Shown: positions 1 to 7,390 of the stretch, piece by piece
How the letters are laid out: the number at the start of each line of letters is the position of its first letter
Numbering within the stretch: the first letter of the stretch is position 1
From: JBBDWJ01 sp040902925
Lineage (GTDB): Bacteria > Acidobacteriota > Terriglobia > Bryobacterales > UBA6623
DNA: 21,421 nucleotides
Assembly: GCA_040902925.1 (NCBI GenBank)
Contig: JBBDWJ010000206.1
Span: 1-21,421, forward strand
Reading direction: 5' to 3'
Notes under the pieces: model-generated
The model's input: only the letters and a program-made list of their open reading frames with translations
The model's database searches: none
Told to the model about the DNA's origin: nothing
Made by a program: the position numbers and the translations under genes

Positions 1-107
1 GCCGAGCACGCAGAGGGCTTGGCATGCTGATTCTGTGCATAAGTCAGGTACCACAAAGCTGCATGCCGAAGTTCGGCACGGGCCTCAGGATGAAGAACGA
101 CCCGCAC
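1..107 (-). pseudogene. RelE/ParE-type toxin, partial (window edge, possibly decayed)
   Basis: A minus-strand frame opens with GTG at 107 and overlaps the last 23 bases of the antitoxin gene, the usual order for this toxin-antitoxin family (antitoxin first). Its first residues, VRVVLHPEARAELRHAALWY, match the N-terminus typical of RelE/ParE ribonuclease or gyrase toxins (a beta strand, then a helix with E-A-x-x-E-L and W-Y). After W-Y the translation (LTYAQNQHAKPS) no longer looks like the family, which normally continues with an acidic or glycine-rich stretch. The frame stays open to the window edge. Either the gene is truncated or recombined there, or the toxin is only divergent; the sequence beyond base 1 is needed to decide. 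Confidence 0.5.
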
Positions 108-333
108 GCCGCTGCTCCAGTTCCTCAAGAAGGGCGGTTCGCGCAGTATCCCACTCAACGGTCTGCACACCACCCTCGGCGACTTCGCGAGAGCGACGCT
201 CTAGTTCGCTCGCCCACGCGCCGGCGGCTTCGTCATCCGACTCCTCCAGGCTCAACAGGACCTGTTCGGCAAGCCGCGCCCGTTCGCTGCGCGGAAGGCG
301 CAGCACTTTGGCCAGTAGATCTTCCACCAACAC
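85..333 (-). CDS. Antitoxin of the addiction-module component family (TIGR02574-like)
   Basis: This 82-residue acidic, helical protein has the plan of the putative addiction-module component family: an N-terminal helix (EDLLAKVLRLPRSERARLAE), an E/D-rich linker (LEESDDEAAGAWASELERR) and a C-terminal segment around V-E-W-D-T-A where the family contacts its toxin. The usual length is about 70-80 residues, so it is complete. By family knowledge it would bind and neutralise a RelE/ParE-type toxin and repress its own operon. The start is taken as GTG at 333; TTG at 330 and GTG at 327 are in-frame alternatives. There is no Shine-Dalgarno sequence, but TAAACT lies six bases upstream, which fits a leaderless transcript. 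The toxin frame overlaps the 3' end. Confidence 0.75.
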   Translation of the reverse strand: MLVEDLLAKVLRLPRSERARLAEQVLLSLEESDDEAAGAWASELERRSREVAEGGVQTVEWDTARTALLEELEQRRAGRSSS

Positions 334-339
334 ATTCCG

Positions 340-345
340 AGTTTA
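340..345 (-). promoter_or_regulatory. Candidate -10 (TAAACT) for a leaderless antitoxin transcript
   Basis: On the minus strand TAAACT fits TANNNT and ends six bases before the GTG at 333. No convincing -35 is visible. The same spacing recurs upstream of three other genes in the window. Confidence 0.35.
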
Positions 346-501
346 CCATCCCCGTTGCGGAGCTCAGCGGCGAGAAGCGCCGAACACGACCCTAGCGTCA
401 GGTCCGATTGGAGCGGTAGGCGGCCGATACCACAGCTCTCCTCAATTTCTTCCTCGAATCCGCCATCTCGAACACGATAATCCTACCAGGGGAATACCAT
501 C

Positions 502-735
502 ATGACGCTCAACGGCATCGCCACCGACGCTCTGAGCACCGCATTGGCCGAGGTGGGGACGGCGGCCCGGCGCGTTAGTCAGGCGACCACGCCGGCCGTC
601 GATCCAGAACCCCGCCTGGAGCTTACGACGGAGCTCGTGCGCCTGCTGCGGGCTCAGCGTCACTTGGTAGTCGCCGTGGAAATCGCGCGCACCGCGGACG
701 AGACGACGCAGACGACTTTGGACCTGCTGCGTTAG
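502..735 (+). CDS. Miniature flagellar-rod-like protein (FlgC/FlgE terminal motifs)
   Basis: This is a 77-residue protein with no signal peptide. Residues 1-30 (M-x-L-N-G-I-A-x-x-A-L, then a helix with A-A-R-R-V-S-Q-A-T-T-P) resemble the N-terminal helix of flagellar rod and hook proteins, including the place where they have NVANAxTPG. Residues 40-77 (LTTELVRLLRAQRHL, then IARTADETTQTTLDLLR) resemble their C-terminal helix, where the family has V-x-L-x-x-E-x-x-x-x-I-x-A-Q and K-x-x-x-x-x-D-E-x-x-x-x-L-L-D. The large middle domain is missing. Short proteins of this kind are often annotated as flagellar basal-body rod C-terminal-domain proteins and have no settled role. AGGGG about nine bases before the ATG is a good ribosome-binding site, and GATAAT at 476-481 could be a -10. 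No other flagellar gene is in the window. The gene is probably real; the family link is by eye. Confidence 0.55.
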   Translation: MTLNGIATDALSTALAEVGTAARRVSQATTPAVDPEPRLELTTELVRLLRAQRHLVVAVEIARTADETTQTTLDLLR

Positions 736-882
736 GCCGAGAGACGATCAGAGTAAGGGCTCTTTCTGCCGCGGCGCAAACACGCTGGCCTTCGCAGCGC
801 GCAGGCACCCGGCATCAACAAGGTGCTCATCACCGCTGGTCTGGCTCGTATTCCCGCCGCCATCGCGCTACGATATGGCGTA
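736..882. other. Intergenic spacer, nothing recognised
   Basis: A 147-base gap between the rod-like gene and the PQQ propeller gene. Apart from TACGAT near its end I see no promoter, hairpin or RNA gene here. An in-frame GTG at 823 would extend the next gene into it but would place residues before an obvious signal peptide. Confidence 0.4.
869..874 (+). promoter_or_regulatory. Candidate -10 (TACGAT) for a leaderless PQQ-propeller transcript
   Basis: TACGAT fits TANNNT and ends eight bases before the ATG at 883. No Shine-Dalgarno sequence and no clear -35 are visible. Confidence 0.3.
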
Positions 883-2340
883 ATGCGACGGCGACGAATC
901 AAGAAAGCCGCAGCGCGGATCACTTTCACTGCCCTGACGTTCGCAGCGTTCTCGGGAATCGTTCCGCAGGCGTACCCCGCCGACTGGTCTCGCTTTCGGG
1001 GGCCCGACGGAGGAGGGGTCGGCGACGCCGCTGATCGCGCTACCGTCCCATTGCCGCTGGAGATGCGCCCTGACTCGGGCTACATCTGGAAGCGCGCCAC
1101 GCCGCCGGGTAAATCTTCGCCCGTGCTCGCCGGGACGCGGCTGTTTTTCACCGCGCATGAGCCGGACCGCTTGCTCACGATCGCACTCGACCGCGAGAGC
1201 GGCGAAACGCTTTGGACGCGCGAGATCCGCCCCACGCACAGCGACGAGCGCAATCCGCTGAACGACCCGGCCGTGCCCACGCCCGCCACCGATGGCGAGT
1301 CCGTGTATGTTTTCTTCGCCGATTTTGGGTTGGCCGCCTACAGCGTCGACGGACGCGAGGTTTGGCGCCGGCCGCTCGGCCCGTTCCACAGCCCGCACGG
1401 CATCGCCTCGTCGCCACTGTTGGTCGATGGCATGCTCGTGTTGCTGCTCGAGCAGTTCGAAGGCGGCGCGGTCGTTGGCGTTGACGCCTCGACGGGCGAG
1501 CCGAAGTGGAGCGTGCCGCGGCCGACTTCGATTGGCGGCTCCTCCGCCACGCCCGTCGCCTACCGCACCGCCGAAGGCGAGATGCAGGCAGTCGTCACCT
1601 CGCCGTTCGAGCTGGCCGCTTACGATCCCAGGACCGGAGAAAAACTGTGGCGCGTCGGCGGTCTGGCGCACCAGCCGAAGTCGAGCCCCTTCGTCGCCGG
1701 CGATTTGATTCTTACCGGCGTGCAAGGCGATAACGCCCGTGGCAGGCTGAAATCGTGGGAAGACACCGTTCGTGAGCTCGACAGCGACGGCAGCGGAGTG
1801 GTTGAGAGCGGGGAAATCCGGGGAGCGCTTGCCGACTACGACCGCGACGGAATTTTCGGGCGCGCCGATTATGACCAATGGTTCGCCGAAAAATCTCCGC
1901 CAAGCCAGGTGATGGCCGTGCGCCCGCGCGGCCGCGGCGACCTGACGAGCCAAGCCATTGTTTGGAGCGTCGAGCGGGGCGTGCCGCGCGTGACCACTCC
2001 GCTCGCCTACAACGGCATCGTCTACATGGTGCGCAACGGAGGCATTCTCGGCGCACTCGATCTTGCCACCGGCCAGGAATACAAAACCGCGCGCCTCAGC
2101 GATGCGATCGATGAATACTTCGCCTCACCGGTGGCCGCGGGCGGCAAAATCTTAACCACCAGCCGAAGCTGCAAGCTCACCTGGATCCAAGCCGGAGCCG
2201 AATGGGAAGCGCTCAACGTCAACGACCTGGGCGAGGAATGTTTCGCCACGCCGGCGCTGGGCCACGACGGTATCTTCGTGCGTACCACAAGCTTTATGTA
2301 TCGCTTCGCCGAGACAGGGCCAGCCAAAAGCCAACAGTGA
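883..2340 (+). CDS. Exported PQQ-type beta-propeller protein with two EF-hand loops
   Basis: From the ATG at 883 the product has 485 residues. It starts with a typical signal peptide (MRRRRIKKAAAR, a hydrophobic stretch, cleavage near AYPA-DW), which is why this start is preferred over the in-frame GTG at 823. The mature part opens with WSRFRGPDGGG and contains repeated PQQ-propeller blade motifs of the form G-x-x-x-W (GETLWTREI, GREVWRRPLG, GEPKWSVPR, GEKLWRVGG). Such proteins are widespread in Acidobacteria and Planctomycetes and are often misannotated as BamB; the catalytic residues of true quinoprotein dehydrogenases are not evident. Between blades lie two canonical 12-residue EF-hand loops, DSDGSGVVESGE at about 300-311 and DYDRDGIFGRAD at about 318-329, so the protein probably binds calcium in the periplasm. 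The substrate is unknown. It stands alone on the plus strand. Confidence 0.8.
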   Translation: MRRRRIKKAAARITFTALTFAAFSGIVPQAYPADWSRFRGPDGGGVGDAADRATVPLPLEMRPDSGYIWKRATPPGKSSPVLAGTRLFFTAHEPDRLLTIALDRESGETLWTREIRPTHSDERNPLNDPAVPTPATDGESVYVFFADFGLAAYSVDGREVWRRPLGPFHSPHGIASSPLLVDGMLVLLLEQFEGGAVVGVDASTGEPKWSVPRPTSIGGSSATPVAYRTAEGEMQAVVTSPFELAAYDPRTGEKLWRVGGLAHQPKSSPFVAGDLILTGVQGDNARGRLKSWEDTVRELDSDGSGVVESGEIRGALADYDRDGIFGRADYDQWFAEKSPPSQVMAVRPRGRGDLTSQAIVWSVERGVPRVTTPLAYNGIVYMVRNGGILGALDLATGQEYKTARLSDAIDEYFASPVAAGGKILTTSRSCKLTWIQAGAEWEALNVNDLGEECFATPALGHDGIFVRTTSFMYRFAETGPAKSQQ

Positions 2341-2386
2341 ACAACCACAGATGAGCACAGATCCACCCAGATAGTTCATTCGCCCC

Positions 2387-2468
2387 AGGGGACAGTCACC
2401 GTGTTTCGCATCCTGATGTATGGTGGTTTACCGGATTCTTGCGCCGCGAAACACGGTGACTGTCCCCT
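2387..2468. repeat. REP/MITE-like element: perfect 23-bp inverted repeat
   Basis: The left arm (2387-2409, starting AGGGGACAGTCACCG) and right arm (2446-2468) are exact reverse complements over 23 bases, with a 36-base loop. Arms starting GGGGACAGTC are reminiscent of the palindromes mobilised by REP-associated tyrosine transposases (from memory), though no transposase is present here. The hairpin lies between convergent genes and could also stop transcription, although neither side has a T-tract. Confidence 0.65.
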
Positions 2469-2485
2469 CGCACCTCCTCGCACCT
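2466..2485. repeat. Tandem duplication of a 10-mer (CCTCGCACCT x2)
   Basis: CCTCGCACCT occurs twice without a gap. The first copy overlaps the end of the right arm of the 23-bp inverted repeat, and the second reaches the stop codon of the beta-barrel gene. It may be a slippage product or a trace of insertion. Confidence 0.7.
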
Positions 2486-2990
2486 ATTCTCCTGCGGCGC
2501 CGCGCGTATGGCCGACAACGTAGCTGATGCCGACGGTGGCTCGAAGAATCGGCTCGACTCCCATCGAAAATTCGGGCGTTAGAAACAGGCGGTCCGTCAA
2601 AGCGATCTTCACGCCCAGGCCCGCGCCGTAGGCCCAGGAATTTACCGCAAAGCGCGGCGCGAAATGGCGAAGCACGCCTATGCGGCCCGCCACGTAGGGC
2701 TGCACGCGCGAGCTGCCTTTGAAATCCCACGCGACGTGCGCCGAGGCCGTGATGTCCTGGTCGAATTCATTGCGATACATGTAAAGGAATTCGGGCCCCA
2801 CGCTCAAACGCCGGGTGATGTAGTAGTGGCCCGAGCCCCCGGCAACGACGTGGTTCTGGGAGCTCTCGTCAATGAACGTCGAGTAGCCGCCGAGTCCACG
2901 CACCTCAAATTGGCCTCGCCGCGCCGACTGCGCCAGAGCAGTAGATGTGTGCAGCAGCAACAGCAAAAGCGAAACAACTCCGGCGTACAT
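2484..2990 (-). CDS. Small outer-membrane beta-barrel protein
   Basis: This 168-residue protein has a short signal peptide (MYAGVVSLLLLLLHTSTALA-QS). The rest alternates polar and hydrophobic residues with many glycines and aromatics (FEVRGLGGYSTF, HYYITRRLSVGPEFLYMYR, VQPYVAGRIGVLRHF, SWAYGAGLGVKI, LFLTPEFSMGV, LRATVGISYVVG), the pattern of an eight-strand OmpA/OmpX-like barrel. Small barrels of this type in Acidobacteria are annotated only as outer membrane beta-barrel protein. The last strand does not end in the usual terminal F/W; a short tail (GHTRGAAGE) follows. AAGGGA about six bases before the ATG at 2990 is a good ribosome-binding site. It lies downstream of the TonB-receptor gene on the same strand, but a terminator separates them. 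Function unknown. Confidence 0.75.
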   Translation of the reverse strand: MYAGVVSLLLLLLHTSTALAQSARRGQFEVRGLGGYSTFIDESSQNHVVAGGSGHYYITRRLSVGPEFLYMYRNEFDQDITASAHVAWDFKGSSRVQPYVAGRIGVLRHFAPRFAVNSWAYGAGLGVKIALTDRLFLTPEFSMGVEPILRATVGISYVVGHTRGAAGE

Positions 2991-3335
2991 GAATGGTCCC
3001 TTCTGGCCGCGCAGTTACACCCAAGCGGCTGCCGCGCAGACTCGCGGGTCTCAGCCACCGAGGCTCGCGACAACTCGTGCAACGAGCGGGCCACTGCCAA
3101 ACGACTCGGCGTGAGCACGGCCATAACGACGATCGCAGCGGAGGCAAATATAAAAGGCGGGAGGGGTTAGGACTCTTACTCAGCCTGCGGGTGAGGGAGA
3201 ATCGAGAAAATCCCGGGAGGCAAGACCGCCGGTATTTCCGGACGGAACCGCCAGACAATCCTGACAGTCCGCGTCGTTGGTAGCCGCGCCGATGGCGAGA
3301 AGTGCCGCTCGATACGCCAAGCACCCTTGACACAC
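2991..3335. other. Intergenic region upstream of the beta-barrel gene
   Basis: About 345 bases without a convincing gene. On the minus strand an AT-rich patch around 3148-3158 contains TATATT, which could serve as a -10 for the beta-barrel gene, but I see no matching -35. Short open frames here have no recognisable protein features. Confidence 0.35.
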
Positions 3336-3336
3336 G

Positions 3337-3366
3337 AAAAAAGGGGAGCCCCCGCGGGCTCCCCTT
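3337..3366 (-). terminator. Rho-independent terminator of the TonB-receptor gene
   Basis: On the minus strand an 11-bp perfect GC-rich stem (3341-3351 paired with 3356-3366, four-base loop) is followed directly by six T residues. It begins 24 bases after the receptor stop codon, so it ends that transcript before the beta-barrel gene. Confidence 0.9.
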
Positions 3367-3389
3367 CTGTCTTGCTCGGCAGACGCTAC

Positions 3390-6300
3390 CTAAAAGCGGT
3401 AACGCAAGCCGAACTGAATCTGCCGCGGATCGACGCGCTGACTGCTGACGCGCCCCCAGGCCGCGTTGTTCAAAGCGCCTTGGGGGTCACTGAAGGTGAC
3501 CGTGTTCGGGAAGTTGAACATCTCGGTCCGGAACTCGAGCGCGTGCCGCTCGTTGATCTGGAACACTTTCTGGACCGCGATGTCGAGGCCGATAATTCTG
3601 TCGGCGTTGGTGATGAACGGCGCGGCGTTGCCGAAGGTGAACTGCGCCGGCGCGGCAAAGGCCTTGGTGTTGAACCACTCGTCGGCCGTCTTGGGGCCGT
3701 CGTTCGGATCACCCACCTGATTCAGCCGCTGGGTCTTGCGGCCGGTGTTGGCGATGTCCACACCGGTCGAAACCATGAAGGGCGGACCGCTGTCGAGACG
3801 CGTGATGCCTTCGAGCGACCAGCCTCCCAGAATCAGGTCCGTCGCCCGGTTCCAGCCGCCGCCGAAATGCCGGCCGCGGCCGAACGGCAGCTCGTAGACG
3901 TAGGCGAAGATGAACACGTGGTTGATGTCCCAGCTCGAACGGCTCCAGTCGGACTGCCGATCAAAAGGATTCTGGGTCTTCTGGTTCTCCGCCAGCGACG
4001 ACTGATTGTCGAGCGACTTCTGCCAGGTGTAGCTCATGTTGAACTGCAGGCCGTTCGAGTAGCGCTTCTTGAGCGACATCTGCAGCCCGTTGTAGGCGCC
4101 GGCGAACTGGTTGGAGCCGCCGTCGAGGTCGCCGAAGTTGGTAAGCAGCCGGCGGGGCTGAATGGTGCCGGGCCCCGGCGTCAGCGCGTTGTTGAACGGC
4201 GAATAGCCGATCTGCTTGCGGCTCGCCGAACCGACGTAGCCAACGTCGAGCGTCAGGTCATCCTGAAGCTGGCGCTGAATGAAGAAGTTCCACTGCGTCG
4301 AGTACGGCGAGCGGTTCTCTGGATTCTGCGGCCAGCCGCCGATTGCCGCCGTGGATTCAAACGAAGGACCCGGACCGGTGATCGACTGATCGAGCACGCC
4401 GCCACGGTTGGGGCTGAACACCTGCTGCACGGTGAAGGGCCAGAACTTGCGAAGATCCTGGAGCTCCTGCACAAAGGTGGAGTTGTAGAACATGCCGATA
4501 CCGGTGCGGATGACCGTCTTGTCGCCTAGGCGATAGGCGATGCCAAAGCGCGGCGCGAAGTCGTTCTTGTCGCTCTGCACCAGCGCGCGGCCGTAGCCGC
4601 CGTTAAACGCCGGCAGGTTGCGTTCGCCATTGGGCGGCGCCGGCTCTGGGTTGGTGGTCGCCCACAGCAGTTGGCCGGAGTAGACGCCATTCGGATCGCG
4701 CAGAACCTGCAGATTGCCCAACCGGTCAGTGCTGTCGTAGGGACGGCTGCCGAACTGGTACATCAGGCCCATGTTGATGGTGAGCTTATTGGTGATGCGC
4801 CAGTCATCCTGAACGTGGATCATCATGAAGTGGCTGATGCCATCGGTCAGCGTATTGCCCTGGCCGCGGCGCACTTCGCTGGGGTAGCCCAGCAGCGCGT
4901 CCGCCATCGGGAAACCGGTAAGCTGGCCGTCAAAAATGGCGTCGCCGTTCATCGGGTTCGATGTGTTGGTGTAGAACTGGCGGTATTGATACTGCCCGCC
5001 GACCTTGATCGAGTGTTGGCCCTTGATCGTCGACAGGTTGGAGCGCCACTGCCAGATGTTGTCGCCGGTGACGTCGCCGCCGCCGCTGGGCACCGAGTAG
5101 GCGCCAAAGGTGATGCTGGGCAGCGCGTCGCTGAAGACCTCGGTCTGATACATCTGCATGCCGGTCTGCTGGAAATAATCGGCGCGCGAAATCACCGAGT
5201 TCGAAGTCAGGTTCGGGTTGTTGGGCTGGTTGGTGCCGAAGCCGACCTCGATGGTCGTGGTCGGGCTGAAGATGTGCGTCCAACCCGAGGCGTAGTTAAA
5301 CACGTCGAACTCGCTGACGCCGTTGTAGTTCGGATTGGCGTTGGGGTCGACCAGGTCGGCGTTCTGATAGCTGTAGCGGAAGTAGAACAGGTTCTTCTCG
5401 CTCATGTTGTAGTCCCAGCGCCAGTGAAGCTGATCGCGGTCATTGGCCTGGCCGCGCGCGCCGACCCAGTTCTGGGTGTCGCCGCTGCGGTTGGGTTCGG
5501 GCACCAGCAATCCGATGGCGGTCGGAATCGCCGGATTGATCTGGGACTGCGGAATCACGTTATTGGCGAAGATGCCGCCGTTGACCGGGTCCTTGAGCTG
5601 CACCGGCGTGCTGGCGCTGAGCAGCCGCGAGAAATCGCCGCGCCGGAAATCGGCTTGCGGCACGTTCAGCAACTGCGTGCTGCCGCGCCGGCGGCGAAAA
5701 CCTTCCCAGCTTGCGAACCAGAACATCTTGTTCTGCAGTTTCGGGATCGGCCCGCCGACCGCGGCGCCGAACTGGTTGAGCCGGAAGGGCGTCTGCGGCA
5801 GACTGTTGCGGTTGGCGAAGAACTCATTGGCGTCGAAGGCGTTGTTACGCAGAAACTCGTACACCGAGCCATGCACTTCGTTGGTGCCCGACTTGATCAC
5901 CATCGAGACGTTGGCGCCCATCGAGCGGCCGAACTCCGAGCCGGTGTTGGTGGCGACTTTGAACTCCTGCAGCGCGTCCATCGGCGGGGAGATTCCCGGC
6001 GAGTTCATCATCTGCATGTTGGAATCGAAGCCATCGAGAGTGAAGTTGTTGTCCTGCGGACGGCCGCCGTTCACTGACACCAGCGTGGTGCCCGACTGGG
6101 CGGTACCGCGGTTCTGGCTGCGGCTGATCGAGCTGGTGCCGGGGCTGAGCAGCATCAGGCGCGTGTAGTTGCGCTGGTTCACCGGCATGCGCTCAAGGTC
6201 TTTGGCGTCGACGACGTTGCCGACCGAGGCCTCGGAGGTTTGCAGAACGGGAGCGGCGCCGGTCACCTCGATCGTCTCGGTGACGTCGCCAAGCTCGAGA

Positions 6301-6635
6301 CTGAAATCGACCGCCAGCACGGCCGCCACTTGCAGCACGACGCCGTTGCGGACCTGCGACTTGAAGCCGGTCATCTCCACGGCCACGCTATAGACTCCCG
6401 GGTTGAGCGGGGTCACGCGATACTGGCCAGCTTCGTTGGTCGACACTTCACGGGTGAAGCCCGTGCCTTCATGGGTGACGCGCAGGGTCACATTGGGAAC
6501 AGCCCCACCGCTGGGGTCGGCCACCGTGCCGACGAGGGTAGCCGCGGTTTGCGCTGACACGAACGCGGGCGCGAGCAACAAGGCCACGCCCATTAGAGAC
6601 GTCAATACGAATACGTCTTTCATCCTGATTTTCAT
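3390..6635 (-). CDS. Oar-like TonB-dependent receptor with carboxypeptidase-regulatory-like domain
   Basis: This 1081-residue outer-membrane protein has a signal peptide ending near AFVSA-QT, then a carboxypeptidase-regulatory-like beta-sandwich (about 32-115: LVGTVADPSGGAVPNVTLRV ... NEAGQYRVTPLNPGVYSV), a linker ending TETIEVTG, a plug domain (about 125-240: RMPVNQRNYTRL, VNGGRPQDNNFTLDGFD) and a long beta-barrel ending in FGLRYRF with the terminal phenylalanine needed for barrel insertion. This is the layout of the Oar-like receptors that Solibacter-type acidobacteria carry in many copies; by family they import large or scarce ligands with TonB energy, and the ligand cannot be read from sequence. 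I see no clear TonB box. A second ATG four codons on is possible; TGAGGA upstream supports the first. It is transcribed alone, from a region with LacI-like dyads, and ends at a strong terminator. Confidence 0.92.
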   Translation of the reverse strand: MKIRMKDVFVLTSLMGVALLLAPAFVSAQTAATLVGTVADPSGGAVPNVTLRVTHEGTGFTREVSTNEAGQYRVTPLNPGVYSVAVEMTGFKSQVRNGVVLQVAAVLAVDFSLELGDVTETIEVTGAAPVLQTSEASVGNVVDAKDLERMPVNQRNYTRLMLLSPGTSSISRSQNRGTAQSGTTLVSVNGGRPQDNNFTLDGFDSNMQMMNSPGISPPMDALQEFKVATNTGSEFGRSMGANVSMVIKSGTNEVHGSVYEFLRNNAFDANEFFANRNSLPQTPFRLNQFGAAVGGPIPKLQNKMFWFASWEGFRRRRGSTQLLNVPQADFRRGDFSRLLSASTPVQLKDPVNGGIFANNVIPQSQINPAIPTAIGLLVPEPNRSGDTQNWVGARGQANDRDQLHWRWDYNMSEKNLFYFRYSYQNADLVDPNANPNYNGVSEFDVFNYASGWTHIFSPTTTIEVGFGTNQPNNPNLTSNSVISRADYFQQTGMQMYQTEVFSDALPSITFGAYSVPSGGGDVTGDNIWQWRSNLSTIKGQHSIKVGGQYQYRQFYTNTSNPMNGDAIFDGQLTGFPMADALLGYPSEVRRGQGNTLTDGISHFMMIHVQDDWRITNKLTINMGLMYQFGSRPYDSTDRLGNLQVLRDPNGVYSGQLLWATTNPEPAPPNGERNLPAFNGGYGRALVQSDKNDFAPRFGIAYRLGDKTVIRTGIGMFYNSTFVQELQDLRKFWPFTVQQVFSPNRGGVLDQSITGPGPSFESTAAIGGWPQNPENRSPYSTQWNFFIQRQLQDDLTLDVGYVGSASRKQIGYSPFNNALTPGPGTIQPRRLLTNFGDLDGGSNQFAGAYNGLQMSLKKRYSNGLQFNMSYTWQKSLDNQSSLAENQKTQNPFDRQSDWSRSSWDINHVFIFAYVYELPFGRGRHFGGGWNRATDLILGGWSLEGITRLDSGPPFMVSTGVDIANTGRKTQRLNQVGDPNDGPKTADEWFNTKAFAAPAQFTFGNAAPFITNADRIIGLDIAVQKVFQINERHALEFRTEMFNFPNTVTFSDPQGALNNAAWGRVSSQRVDPRQIQFGLRYRF

Positions 6636-6776
6636 GTAGTTTCAATCCTCAAAGTGCCCCCCAACCCTGCACGCGCGGGCTGGGGAGGTGAGTTGGTTGT
6701 GATGTCGTCGGGGTATCGAGACGAGTCAAGTCCGAAAACCCTCAAAACGCGATTCAGTTGTGAACCGGCGTCTGGT

Positions 6777-6794
6777 GGTGTAAACGCTTGCACC
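6777..6794. promoter_or_regulatory. LacI/GalR-like operator dyad 1 upstream of the receptor
   Basis: GGTGTAAACGCTTGCACC is an 18-base dyad with a central CG; the two half-sites agree at 7 of 9 positions. The core TGTAAACGCTTGCA fits the general LacI-family pattern (TGNAANCGNTTNCA). It lies about 140 bases before the receptor start codon. No LacI-type regulator gene is in the window. Confidence 0.45.
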
Positions 6795-6819
6795 CAGAGC
6801 ACGCTGCAACGGACTGTTC

Positions 6820-6833
6820 AGCCAAGCTTGGCT
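6820..6833. promoter_or_regulatory. Perfect 14-bp palindrome
   Basis: AGCCAAGCTTGGCT is a perfect palindrome in the receptor leader. Its centre is 41 bases from operator dyad 1 and 21 from dyad 2, close to four and two helical turns. It may be a third binding site, possibly for a different protein. Confidence 0.35.
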
Positions 6834-6840
6834 TCCAACC

Positions 6841-6854
6841 TGATAGCGTTAACA
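6841..6854. promoter_or_regulatory. LacI/GalR-like operator dyad 2
   Basis: TGATAGCGTTAACA is an imperfect dyad with a central CG; half-sites TGATAGC and TGTTAAC agree at 5 of 7 positions. Its centre is 62 bases (about six helical turns) from dyad 1, and it sits roughly 25-35 bases downstream of the predicted transcription start. Confidence 0.35.
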
Positions 6855-6883
6855 CTCTGGACCCCACCTAGTACCGGAGACTA

Positions 6884-6912
6884 ACCTTATCACAGTAGCA
6901 TCTGTCATTCAA
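6884..6912 (-). promoter_or_regulatory. Candidate sigma70 promoter of the TonB-receptor gene
   Basis: On the minus strand: TTGAAT as -35, a 17-base spacer, then TAAGGT preceded by TGA (an extended -10). Transcription would start near 6877, giving a leader of about 240 bases that contains all three dyads. Confidence 0.45.
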
Positions 6913-6922
6913 CCCTGTCCAA

Positions 6923-7030
6923 CCATAGCCCGAATAGGCTATTTTTGTGACCCCCTAGGGGCTACCAATGAAAGCCCGGCCCCTCCGCCCGCCGGCCACA
7001 GGCCGGCCGCACCGGGCGGGAGGCCCGCTG
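6923..7030. repeat. Cluster of hairpins in the receptor/dehydrogenase intergenic region
   Basis: Three dyads follow one another: ATAGCC-6-GGCTAT followed by a T-tract (from about 6925), the palindrome CCCCTAGGGG (around 6953-6962), and a GC-rich imperfect hairpin centred on GGCCACAGGCC at about 6999-7009. The first resembles a small plus-strand terminator but has no gene upstream of it. Otherwise 7031-7390, up to the dehydrogenase, shows only a 15-base tandem duplication. Confidence 0.4.
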
Positions 7031-7214
7031 CAGTAACCGCTCGGGATCGCGGGAAATTCCGTCGGAAGTTTCGAGGTGGCATTTCGATCCAGGAGCCAGG
7101 GAACCGGCACACCGGATGATTCGTAAGTCATTCTTCATGGTCATTCTTTCGCAGCCACTTTGCGTTGCCGCGAAAATGTACCTGCAAGCGCCGGCGGTTT
7201 TTCGCGCCAGCGAT

Positions 7215-7242
7215 GAGTTGGATGCAGGTGAGTTGGATGCAG
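7215..7242. repeat. 15-base tandem duplication (GAGTTGGATGCAG x2)
   Basis: GAGTTGGATGCAG occurs at 7215-7227 and again at 7230-7242. No protein-coding or regulatory role can be assigned. Confidence 0.6.
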
Positions 7243-7390
7243 TGGGACTTACGTTTCCGCCGTTTGGCCGTCTATCCGCCTTGGGCCGCCCGTGCGGTTT
7301 CGACGCCGATGGCGCCGCGGGTCGCGGAAACCATCTAGCCGGCCTGCGATGAAGGTGCTTTGGCGGACACCCCTTCGGGATGCTTTTCTT

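Noticed and set aside
4671..6077. 468-codon plus-strand open frame inside the TonB-receptor gene
   Set aside because: Antisense shadow of a well-recognised receptor; low-complexity V/A/R-rich translation and no family match.
6724..6729. TTGACT on the minus strand as -35 of the receptor gene
   Set aside because: No acceptable -10 lies at 16-18 bases (only GACATC); the promoter at 6884-6912 fits better.
7116..7352. 78-codon plus-strand open frame before the dehydrogenase
   Set aside because: No ribosome-binding site or recognisable domain, and it contains the 15-base tandem duplication, which by itself gives the repeated ELDA residues.
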